From the NCBI GenBank assembly GCA_040285745.1, contig JAUFOR010000005.1, positions 1 to 64,000 on the forward strand: DNA of 64,000 nt. The letters run 5' to 3'. The DNA is from Barthelona sp. PCE. Lineage: Eukaryota > Metamonada: BaSk clade. Shown in pieces: positions 36,128-44,754 of the stretch. Position 1 is the first letter of the stretch. Every line of letters begins with the position of its first letter. The position numbers and the translations under genes were made by a program. The notes below the pieces were generated by a model that was not told where the DNA came from, did no database searches, and was given only the letters and a program-made list of their open reading frames with translations.

Positions 36128-37231
36128 TTAAATATCCATTAATTGATGATCATAGAATCTAAAAAGTTTTCTTCTTATTACATTAATCAAAAGTTTGATT
36201 AAGTACAACACAATGAGACCAGCAAATATGAGGATCCAATAAACATAGAATGCTACAAACTCATCACGTGGAAATTCATCATAGGGAAATGATAATGGTA
36301 GTTTTATCTTCAATAGCGAACAGATTAGAACATAAAAAGATTGAATAACAATGGGAATAGTTGTGAAAGTTGCTATAATAAGATAAAAAATGTAAAAACC
36401 TTTCCTATGTTCAACAAAATGATGAGTTTCTTCACTCAAATTTAAAGATTCCTTTATGATACAAAAAGATCTACGAGCACTTAAAAATTCTCTTAATAAA
36501 GGGAAATAAAATATTGGAGTAAAAACCATTAAGTCATCATCTTTCTCTGCAGCAGCTAAAATTAATATAAAAATTATTAAAAAAATATCACAACTAGTAT
36601 TAGCCAATAAACATGAATTATAACGAATATGTCTATAATTTGATACACCACAACAATGAAGACCCACATGTAAATACAAACTTAAACCATACCCAAATAT
36701 GAACAATATAATGACTCCTATAAACAACATTAAGATACGTAACATTCCAAACCAGAGCAGTTCAAAGTCCCAAACATTCCAACTAATGATTTTATGATAC
36801 TGTTGATGATCAAAATCAAAAAATGATGAATGATCATGTCCTCTAATACCAATTATAAACGCATTGAAGAAACTAAAGTAAACGAAGAATGAGAACAAGC
36901 GGAATCCAGTGAATATTTTTCTGATTTCCAGCTTATAAGGCTTTGATTTCTCCCAAAAAAAAGCCACTACGTAAAAAATGGAATGAATTCCACATAACGT
37001 CCACAGAATACATCTAATTGTTTGTATGGGTATAAGCAACGCACAAACGGTAAAAACAGTGAAAATGCAATCTATTAATACAAAACAATCGATACTTTCA
37101 TCAACATGGTTTGTAAAATCATCATCAATACTTTTTCCAAACATATAACTCAAGTATCTGACCATTTTATCAAGCCCTGAATACAATTTTTTAAAAAAAA
37201 CTTTGGATAAGGTGGTAAAAAAAGAAAACAT
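36128..37231 (-). CDS. Multi-spanning membrane protein of unknown family
   Basis: 367 aa with about eight hydrophobic segments, at residues 50-70, 75-92, 110-128, 160-185, 210-228, 235-245, 280-305 and 330-355. Phe/Ile-rich, with a cytosolic N-terminus rich in Lys and Asp. No named domain. The size and layout resemble the 373-aa protein at 1379-2500; both may belong to a lineage-specific transporter-like family, but identity is too low to prove it by eye. Confidence 0.7.
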   Translation of the reverse strand: MFSFFTTLSKVFFKKLYSGLDKMVRYLSYMFGKSIDDDFTNHVDESIDCFVLIDCIFTVFTVCALLIPIQTIRCILWTLCGIHSIFYVVAFFWEKSKPYKLEIRKIFTGFRLFSFFVYFSFFNAFIIGIRGHDHSSFFDFDHQQYHKIISWNVWDFELLWFGMLRILMLFIGVIILFIFGYGLSLYLHVGLHCCGVSNYRHIRYNSCLLANTSCDIFLIIFILILAAAEKDDDLMVFTPIFYFPLLREFLSARRSFCIIKESLNLSEETHHFVEHRKGFYIFYLIIATFTTIPIVIQSFYVLICSLLKIKLPLSFPYDEFPRDEFVAFYVYWILIFAGLIVLYLIKLLINVIRRKLFRFYDHQLMDI

Positions 37232-37387
37232 TTTACTTCAAACGCCATCATTTGTTTTTCTGCAGCTACATATTTCAGGTAAACACTTCAGCCAAATACC
37301 ATTTCTCAAACTATGTTATTTTAAATTATTTTTCATCTTTCAGCTTAAACAATTAGTTATGGTTTGAAATTTATACTTATAACTTTT

Positions 37388-38941
37388 TTATCTGTAGCTA
37401 GACTCCATATGTTCTCTGTACTGACTCTTCCTTCCCATCATATCAGATTGCTGTCTTTTCTTTGATAATAATCGAAATACATCAGAAAGTTCCATACTTC
37501 TTTTATCTCGATGTCCACTCCAAAATCCTGATAATAATTCATAATTTTGGTCCTCTACGGTGGGAAAAAGCTCTGGCAAAGGCATCAAATGCTCTATACT
37601 CTTTGCAAATGTTGCAAATGTTGTATCTCCTTTCCATTTCAAGAAGAGTTGATATACAAAATTTCTCATACCACTGTCTTCCATATTGCTACTCACATGT
37701 AACGGCTCTAATAGTTCACGTGAGAAAATACCATTACGAAGCAGGTGAACATAAATTTCGATAATTTTGTTGGTGTCACTGAGCTTAAGTTTGTTACTAT
37801 CTTTAAAATAACCAATAAATTTGAGTTTCATTGCAGTCGTAAAATCTTGATAACCACGTGAACCCGATCTAGATAAGAATAATAGTAAATTTTTAACATC
37901 ATCACCAATTATCTTCCATTTTAAAGCTGCTGAAAGTACGCAATTACAAAATATAAATTCATCTCTTACTCTGTTGGCTGCCTTCAAATGCAACACCTTT
38001 TGAATAAGTTCATTAGGACTTATTGCAGATCTCATTGCAAAGTAAACATCATTTGTTAGTTGATCTTGATTAATAATTTTTTCTTCTTTTTTGATTTTTT
38101 TAACAAATGACATTGTGTTGAATGTATCATTACGTGCAAAAGTTGCGCTAATAAATGCTTCCCATTTTTCACAACTTTCATCCAAATTAGGAAATAATGA
38201 AATTTCATCAATTTTGATCAAAAAGTCAGTAGATATTGTATTAAAAAATTCAAATTCATGCATATTCTGACCCTTTGAATGAATTAAATTATGTTCTGGT
38301 AATAAAGCAGGGTGTGATTCAAAATTTTTTTGAAAACCTGAATATAATGATTGAAAAATCATATTATCTTTAATTTCCAAAAAAAAAGATTTGTAAAATT
38401 CAGGTTGTGTATGTTTTAGACGTTCACCAGAAGAAAAGAAAATTTCATGAATTAAATCAATTGGTAGAGGATGTGCTCCTCCTCCCTGTACAACATCTAA
38501 CAAGAAATAAGCGCATTCCACGATAAACAACTCGTTGATCACATTTTGATTCATACAGTGACAAAGAAAACGAAGGATATTTAAACAATAAGTGTGCATC
38601 ATTGCGTAAAAATTTTGAAAATCCATGATTAATACCTCAAGAAAGCGTTTACCAAGGTCAGGTAGCACACAATTGACAACAGAGAATAGAGCAGCGAATG
38701 TGGGTGTTGATAACCCGTTCATAAGTATTGCTTTCCTAAATTCGGTGCAAAACACTCGTTCTCCAAACCAAAGATTCTCTTCAAACAGTTCACTCAAGGA
38801 ATGGAACAATGTTACCGGTGTTACTTTGTTAAAAAATGAAATAAAGACAGAGCGCATGGTTTTTAGTTCGTCTTGTTGCCATTTAATCTCTTCATGTTGC
38901 AAATCCAGCTTTTCATGTTGATCTATCTGTTCCTTTGACAT
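37388..38941 (-). CDS. CWC22-like splicing factor (MIF4G + MA3)
   Basis: 517 aa from the first ATG of the frame (38941). The N-terminal half follows the CWC22 MIF4G pattern: FFNKVTPVTLFHSLSELFEENL, GERVFCTEFRKAILMNGLSTPTFAALFSVV, LPDLGKRFLEVLI and MNQNVINELFIVECAYFLLD. A weaker MA3 region follows (TNDVYFAMRSAISPNELIQKVLHL). The C-terminus is Arg/Ser/Lys-rich, a short RS-like tail. CWC22 holds eIF4A3 in the spliceosome and is needed for exon-junction-complex loading and for Prp2 action. Together with Brr2 and SmD2 it shows that the organism keeps a splicing machinery. Divergence is considerable; NOM1 or other MIF4G-MA3 proteins are alternatives. Confidence 0.65.
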   Translation of the reverse strand: MSKEQIDQHEKLDLQHEEIKWQQDELKTMRSVFISFFNKVTPVTLFHSLSELFEENLWFGERVFCTEFRKAILMNGLSTPTFAALFSVVNCVLPDLGKRFLEVLIMDFQNFYAMMHTYCLNILRFLCHCMNQNVINELFIVECAYFLLDVVQGGGAHPLPIDLIHEIFFSSGERLKHTQPEFYKSFFLEIKDNMIFQSLYSGFQKNFESHPALLPEHNLIHSKGQNMHEFEFFNTISTDFLIKIDEISLFPNLDESCEKWEAFISATFARNDTFNTMSFVKKIKKEEKIINQDQLTNDVYFAMRSAISPNELIQKVLHLKAANRVRDEFIFCNCVLSAALKWKIIGDDVKNLLLFLSRSGSRGYQDFTTAMKLKFIGYFKDSNKLKLSDTNKIIEIYVHLLRNGIFSRELLEPLHVSSNMEDSGMRNFVYQLFLKWKGDTTFATFAKSIEHLMPLPELFPTVEDQNYELLSGFWSGHRDKRSMELSDVFRLLSKKRQQSDMMGRKSQYREHMESSYR

Positions 38942-39125
38942 AACATAGGCCCTTAACAATGGTAGAGGTATATAAATCACCGAAGAAAGGGTAGAATTTG
39001 TAAAACACTTTTTTTCGATACCCAAACTTTAATATGTTGTTTTTTGTTGTTCCAGTTAATCATAATCAAAGAATGTCTTTCATTTCAATTTTCCAAAAAG
39101 TTGTATCAAATTTTTGTATTTATTA

Positions 39126-40370
39126 TCATTCTAATACAACGCTGGGATCACGCTGTACTAACGCTATGGACTCAACAAACGTTGATTCCACCCTGCTGCA
39201 GTGCATATTCATAATTGCCATCAAATCATTCTCGTCCAGTTTCCCAGCATTCTGCAAATCATTGATGAGAGGCATTGTGTCATTGGCATACTGCAAAAAC
39301 GTATGAAATATTTCTACATCTTTGCTAAATTCGAAAAAAAAATTCATAAAACAAAACAATGCTTCATATACAGTACCTGATGAGTGATTCTTTGTGTTTT
39401 TAACCATGAACCTGAATATTTGTGTTTTGTAAGCAGATATAGTAGGGCATGTGAACATGTTGGATAAGAGCCAAAATAACTCCCTCAATTCCTGCTCTTT
39501 AAAATCTCTGCTCAACATAAGTAAAGTGAGATCTAGTAATTCGTCAGATGCTTCAATACATGCTACGTTGCCCAAAGTGCGGCACAACGGTGCAAAATAA
39601 ACATAGGAATGTACTACTGAAATGTACGGCAAGAGATCGCTTTTAATCCACTCCTTAATGCTCGTACTATAATTGGTGCCAAAGCATCCAGATCCCACCA
39701 CGTCTAAAAGATAGCTGATACACCATAGGGACGAGGAGGATAACGAAGGTTGGCGCTTCCAGCATTGAAGTATAAAATGGGCAATGGGGTAATAGACATC
39801 GTAGCACAAATTCTTCTTTTTCATTCTAAAAAAGTTTGAAAGAAACCAGATTACTGTTGGGAGATTTTCCAAATCATCTACAAAACACTCAAATATATTA
39901 TTCAATATTTCTACAAAATATCTCATGAACGTCTCCATTTGTTCTTTTTGTACTATTTCATCGCCCATCAAATTCGATAGCAGCCACAGGGCTTGGACAA
40001 ATACCTCCCTCGAAGAATCATCTGGAACTCTTCTATTGTGCACCCAAATCAACACAGCTTTCTCTACAACAGCACTTATTAGCTTATCTTTTCCAGCAGA
40101 TATGTCAGTAAAAGTGGTACCGCTGGCAAGATTGGTCAGAACCCACAGAAGATTTTCTTCGTGCTCACCAATAACTACGTCTGAGTCTAGCCAGCTGACC
40201 AATCGCTCAAGAATCTGGGTGTCAGTGACAACACGACTCTCATCTTGCATCATGAACCTTCGTAATGCTACCAAAAGAGTGGTATCAGGGTGGTTCAAGT
40301 CCAGCACATACTCAAAAGGCGTTTGGACATCGATATAGTCGTCCTCACGTTCGCGCTTTACGGTTGGCAT
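39126..40370 (-). CDS. Importin-alpha-like armadillo-repeat protein
   Basis: 414 aa from ATG 40370 (MPTVKRERED), eight bases after a TCACA motif. The frame runs on upstream into the repeat block (40461 onward), which I exclude. Successive ARM repeats carry the importin-alpha W-x-x-(S/T)N ladder: LLWVLTNLASG, ALWLLSNLMGD, VIWFLSNFF, SLWCISYLL and LFWLLSNMF, the surface that binds nuclear localisation signals. A canonical basic importin-beta-binding segment is not seen at the N-terminus; only KRERE is present. It may thus be a shortened or specialised importin alpha. Cytosol to nucleus transport is the expected role. Confidence 0.75.
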   Translation of the reverse strand: MPTVKREREDDYIDVQTPFEYVLDLNHPDTTLLVALRRFMMQDESRVVTDTQILERLVSWLDSDVVIGEHEENLLWVLTNLASGTTFTDISAGKDKLISAVVEKAVLIWVHNRRVPDDSSREVFVQALWLLSNLMGDEIVQKEQMETFMRYFVEILNNIFECFVDDLENLPTVIWFLSNFFRMKKKNLCYDVYYPIAHFILQCWKRQPSLSSSSLWCISYLLDVVGSGCFGTNYSTSIKEWIKSDLLPYISVVHSYVYFAPLCRTLGNVACIEASDELLDLTLLMLSRDFKEQELRELFWLLSNMFTCPTISAYKTQIFRFMVKNTKNHSSGTVYEALFCFMNFFFEFSKDVEIFHTFLQYANDTMPLINDLQNAGKLDENDLMAIMNMHCSRVESTFVESIALVQRDPSVVLE

Positions 40371-40372
40371 CG

Positions 40373-40377
40373 TGTGA
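40373..40377 (-). promoter_or_regulatory. Putative initiator (TCACA) of the importin-alpha-like gene
   Basis: TCACA on the minus strand, within ten bases of ATG 40370; fits TCA-Y-W and argues that the gene's own promoter survives next to the inserted repeat block. Confidence 0.45.
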
Positions 40378-40460
40378 ATCAGGAAAATCTGATGAGAATT
40401 AGGCTGAAAATTTGGAAACAGAAGTTTTAACGCGTTCCAGCGGCCAGCACCGCATACAGT

Positions 40461-40789
40461 GGTGTTTACTGAATGTTTATGCATGTACAATGAAGCACGT
40501 CCCAAAAGGCGGCTGCTGCGAGCCGTACCCACAACGCAGCAAAAAAGTGCCCCACAATCAAAACAATGCCCTCACGCGTCCAAAATCTTACGTTTCACGC
40601 GCTACAAGTCCCTGCGAACCACATCAATAAATCTGTGAGGGGATAGAAATGCGAATGCTGTTCTGTTTCACATTCTCGCTTTCTGTTTACGCTTCACGTG
40701 TATTATATCATCTATATATGCTACGTGCAAGCACTAATATTAATATATACATGCTATCTCAATATTCACCTACTTCATCACGGCTATAT
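40461..40789 (+). repeat. Dispersed 5' block of the MPR family, copy C
   Basis: Matches copy A (5539-5866) along its whole length with scattered substitutions, from GGTGTTTACTGAATG to CTATATATGCC. It ends at the start codon of pseudogene C. Its outer end lies 90 bases from the importin-alpha start. Confidence 0.85.
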
Positions 40790-41235
40790 ATGCCTAGGGT
40801 TCGAAAGTTCGAGGATGACCTTGTCATGCAGGCTTATCCAGAGGGGCAGATGATATTTGAGGGCCAGGGCGTAAGATTGCTTAAGTCAAGAGAAAACATC
40901 AGCCTCATTGAAAGCGCCATTGCAAGGACTTTGCTGGGTATTTAGAGGATACGGGTGAGCCTCTTCAATACACATCTAAGCTGAGAGCTGGAGAATCTTA
41001 CATGATAATTGACGAGCTTTTTGAAGATCGTATTATAACCCATCTTGATATTTTATTGTTTAGTGATATCATGAGCGATGAACATACAAGCAGGAGAATA
41101 CCCTTTCCGTTTCCGATGATCAAAAGTCTATCAAGCAGAATAATTCCGATGGATGAAAACCACCTACTATTCACCATTAATGAAACCGTTAATAACAGGC
41201 GATATTTCCATTGCTACAAATTAAATGTTATAACC
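40790..41235 (+). pseudogene. MPR-family member C, truncated and frameshifted
   Basis: It begins MPRVRKFEDDLVMQAYPEG like A and B. The frame breaks near 40940 (stop TAG after LLGI), then resumes in another frame at about 41002 with HLDILLFSDIMSDEHTSRR and RIIPMDENHLL, nearly the same as B. Similarity stops at about 41235, where an A/C-rich run (AACAACAACAACAAAAAAAA) begins; the remaining ~500 codons, including the conserved C-terminus, are missing. A dead copy, closest to B in sequence after the first segment and to A in its first ~40 codons. Confidence 0.85.
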
Positions 41236-41468
41236 GCAACAACAACAACAAAAAAAAACGAACTTCATTTCCATCTCTAACTGATGTTATCACATTTTCT
41301 AACATCGTTACTTCGATTTCTTTACGTATGAGGATCCTTTAACAAATTCTTTCTTAGAAGCTATTGGTAGTCATCACCCTTGCAAAAGACCAGAAAATTT
41401 TCCATCAATACTGAGAACCATAATAAATAGCCAATCTTTTGATGTCCAACTCACATCATTCAACTGTA

Positions 41469-44400
41469 CTACTGAAACTGTTTCATGCGTTCCTGCACCT
41501 GGTCGAGTGTAACTTGCTGTATTTGTGCCACGTTGCAATAACCATGATGCCCGCACGCTGGTGAAAGACAAGCAAAACAAAAATCACGAGCGCATGTAGA
41601 ACATTTCATGCTCTTGCATGCGCCTCCATGTTCGATAGGTGTCAGACAATTTGGGCAAATGCGCACAGAAGGCACATTTTCAATTTGGTTAAACTCAATT
41701 GTTATGAGTGGTGCATTTTGTAAGCGGTTGTTAAGTTCGTCGATATCATCTTTGTTCCACTGCGATAGACTTTGTGTTATAAGGAGTTTGAACTCATTCG
41801 GCAGAATACCTCGGATGGCAAGCGGAAGCCCTTCACGTACGCGCATAACACTGTTAGGCAATCTAAGTGTATGATCACAGAGGGAGACTGATGGTAGCAT
41901 GTTGTCAGCAGGCTGCAGAATTACAGTGAACGGGTTTAATTCAGATGAGCTGTTGAGCCAGTATACGAACTGAAGTAAATCAAGTGAGTTGAATCCCTGC
42001 ATCAGCTTACTAATAACATCACGTATATCGTTGGGCACCTCATCATTATAGTCAAGGGTGGAAAGGACCTGTTCAGCAGTAAAACGAGGAGGGCCACACA
42101 TAATTGACTTAATCTCAACGAAAGTTAGTGTGACTCCCAGTTGCGAAGTAAGTTCGTGCGAGTTGAATGTTGCGTTTATCTTGTTCGAAAGATCAACCCA
42201 AGGACATGAAACCATGTCACGTGCGAGCTGCATGAATTCTTCGATGTTGTCAGCTGTTACGGGCCGTTCCTCACCTCCGAAACAGTTGAAGTTCAGGTCA
42301 TCGTGCTTCAGCATGTTGAGAATGTACGCTGATTCGGTTGGGAATACCCTGTCAAAGACTGTTGCATCGGAAAGCTTGTCGAAGTCACCACTGATTGCGT
42401 TAAGCACGAACTGTCCCACCTGCACGTCGTCAACGGGTATCTGAAACACGAAACAACAATACAAAAAACCACAAATAGCATCTATTAGATCATCTGATGA
42501 TGATATTTTGATCTGAGGCAAAGAACGATACTCAAAAACATGGTCCACAAAATGAGCAAGAGATAGTTGTTCCATACCATGTAACTTAATAGTTGCGCCG
42601 AAATATTCAGCACTGTTCATGAATAGGTCTACATCGCCAAATACCCTCAAGAAAAAATCGTCAAAGGTTACCCCAGTTTGTACAAACTTCATTATATTTC
42701 CATCTCGCTCGTTATCGCGCAATAGCGCATGTTTAGCAACGACAAATTGGTTGATCTGGAGATTAATCAATGACAGGCGGTCATGTGTTATCGTATTAGT
42801 TCGCCATTCATGACAGCTCAGCTCATAGATAGATGGTCTTAAACGAGCATCGTGGGCTTGACAGCGTTGGATGATTTCAGAGTGTGCACAGTCATTATGC
42901 AAGATTAAATTTGAAATATCACTTCTGTCTTTAGCGAAAATATACCCAACGGTTTTTCCTAGTGAAAATATATCGCTCAAAAACGTGTGAGGCTGACCTT
43001 CTGTAACCTCCCTTGCCATATAACCGATAGTACCAACCATAGTACCACCCATAGTATGATTATTTGAGATACTGACACCAAAGTCACACATTTTGAGTTT
43101 GGGATTGGATCCATCCTCATTACAGAAGACAAGGACGTTCTGGGGCTTGAGGTCTCGCAGGATGATACCAGTGGCATGCATCATGAACACAGCCATCACT
43201 AACTGGTGAGCTAAAGTATTTCTAATTGAAAGATGGAGATCAGGGAAAGATCTAAGATATTGCTCAAGATCATATTGTGCATGCTCAAGCTCGATACAAA
43301 CGAACTTTAGTTTAACAGAACCCCGCTTAACCTCAGGAACGAATACCACATTTTTGAGTGCAACAGCAAATGGGTGAAGCTTGGTTAACACACGTAGCTC
43401 TCTTCGCAATGCCTTAAGATTAAAGTTCAGACTTTCTTCTGATAATCTTTTTGATACACATATACATTTGATAAACCGATCATTTTTCCTCTTAATTCCA
43501 TTGTTCAAACCGAAATCTTCCAGATCACCATTCAAATAACTATTAAAACTAATGATTTTTGGTAAGGTGGGAAACCTGATGGAAGATAGATGAAGCTCCT
43601 CTAAAGTTGCTGTCAGATCGACAGCAAGAGAGAACTCACAAATCAAATCATCAATCAATTTCAGATTGTTTTCAGATGTGGATAACAAATCTTGCTTTGC
43701 TCTCTCAAAATGTACGGTTTCACATGCGACGATGTCCACCCGATGTCGCTCTATTTGATCTCTTAACGAATAAAGCAAATCAAAATCAAACGGAGCAGGT
43801 TCTTCATCCTTTCCCAATGCTTCTCTGAATTCAAAAATTTGCTCAGAAATCTCGACCACATGTTTAGAACTTTTAATCAACGATGCGTTTTTATCCATTA
43901 ACAATGTAATAGAATTATGTATTCTATTTAACTCAATATCTATGCAATTATTAAAAACAATAAAATAAGCATCTAATTCCTCAAGTTCCTCCAACTTAGC
44001 AACATAAAGGTCCTCATTAAGTTCTTCTGCAATTGGAAATTCTTTAATTATGTCAGCAAAATAATTTGCATAAGTTGTACTCAAAGTATTTCTCAGATCA
44101 TAATCTTTAATTATTATATCTATACCATTAACAAATTCAAAAGTCATATCTAGATCATCAAGATGTTCTTCCATAGTTTCAACTTTAGGATTTGATGATA
44201 ACCATTTAAAAAAAGATTTTTGAGGTACATTCAGTTGTTTAATTGAGGTTGCACACTCATCAATTCGTTCTGTTAATGCAACAAACTCCGCATTACCCGT
44301 ATCAGGCACAATCTTGCTTAATGTATCTAGTATTATTTGTATCTTATTATTCAATTTTGATATCTTATTATTCATTTTTGATATCTTCAAATCAGTTTGA

Positions 44401-44687
44401 GATTTATATACTTGGTGTTCAATTTTTTCATTTTCAAATTCTTTTTTCAAATCTTCTTTCTCTTTAGATAAATTTAGTATGTCTAGTGCATTTTCATCAG
44501 AAAATTCAACAATTACTTCATATAGTTCAGATTTGACTTTTCCAATTGCAACACTTGTTTGTGCAAATTTTTTGTCAACCATAGTTTCATCATCATTACT
44601 GAAATTTGAAGAACCATAATTATTCATCTGTTTAGGTTTCAATAAGGTATGAGTCCTACTGCTTCTTCGTCCCACCGTTTTTCGCAT
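41469..44687 (-). CDS. Protein kinase - HECT E3 ligase - RING2/IBR-like zinc finger fusion
   Basis: 1072 aa. Residues about 60-190 form coiled coil. A protein kinase spans about 395-645: LRDLKPQN is the catalytic loop (usual His is Leu, Asp kept), followed by CDFG and MAREVTEG in place of APE; no clear glycine loop. Residues about 725-965 match a HECT domain: DLNFN...ERPVTADNIEEF, then LTFVEIKSIMCGPP, LLQFVYWLNSSSEL, and LPSVSLCDHTLRLP with the thioester Cys at 937. The C-terminus (1013-1053) is a zinc finger, CPNC-x9-CKSMKC-x2-C-x4-CFAC plus CGHHGYC, like RING2 or IBR of RBR ligases, with no RING1 seen. It could couple phosphorylation with ubiquitin transfer. A HECT not at the extreme C-terminus is unusual. 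TCATT abuts the ATG. Confidence 0.8.
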   Translation of the reverse strand: MRKTVGRRSSRTHTLLKPKQMNNYGSSNFSNDDETMVDKKFAQTSVAIGKVKSELYEVIVEFSDENALDILNLSKEKEDLKKEFENEKIEHQVYKSQTDLKISKMNNKISKLNNKIQIILDTLSKIVPDTGNAEFVALTERIDECATSIKQLNVPQKSFFKWLSSNPKVETMEEHLDDLDMTFEFVNGIDIIIKDYDLRNTLSTTYANYFADIIKEFPIAEELNEDLYVAKLEELEELDAYFIVFNNCIDIELNRIHNSITLLMDKNASLIKSSKHVVEISEQIFEFREALGKDEEPAPFDFDLLYSLRDQIERHRVDIVACETVHFERAKQDLLSTSENNLKLIDDLICEFSLAVDLTATLEELHLSSIRFPTLPKIISFNSYLNGDLEDFGLNNGIKRKNDRFIKCICVSKRLSEESLNFNLKALRRELRVLTKLHPFAVALKNVVFVPEVKRGSVKLKFVCIELEHAQYDLEQYLRSFPDLHLSIRNTLAHQLVMAVFMMHATGIILRDLKPQNVLVFCNEDGSNPKLKMCDFGVSISNNHTMGGTMVGTIGYMAREVTEGQPHTFLSDIFSLGKTVGYIFAKDRSDISNLILHNDCAHSEIIQRCQAHDARLRPSIYELSCHEWRTNTITHDRLSLINLQINQFVVAKHALLRDNERDGNIMKFVQTGVTFDDFFLRVFGDVDLFMNSAEYFGATIKLHGMEQLSLAHFVDHVFEYRSLPQIKISSSDDLIDAICGFLYCCFVFQIPVDDVQVGQFVLNAISGDFDKLSDATVFDRVFPTESAYILNMLKHDDLNFNCFGGEERPVTADNIEEFMQLARDMVSCPWVDLSNKINATFNSHELTSQLGVTLTFVEIKSIMCGPPRFTAEQVLSTLDYNDEVPNDIRDVISKLMQGFNSLDLLQFVYWLNSSSELNPFTVILQPADNMLPSVSLCDHTLRLPNSVMRVREGLPLAIRGILPNEFKLLITQSLSQWNKDDIDELNNRLQNAPLITIEFNQIENVPSVRICPNCLTPIEHGGACKSMKCSTCARDFCFACLSPACGHHGYCNVAQIQQVTLDQVQERMKQFQ

Positions 44688-44692
44688 AATGA
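44688..44692 (-). promoter_or_regulatory. Putative initiator (TCATT) of the kinase-HECT gene
   Basis: TCATT on the minus strand directly abuts the ATG (TCATTATG). It fits TCA-Y-W and implies an almost absent 5' UTR. Confidence 0.45.
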
Positions 44693-44754
44693 AAGAGAGA
44701 AAGATAATGAAAACGTGTTATTCGTTGTATATCCTCTTTAAGTAGGCAGTTATC

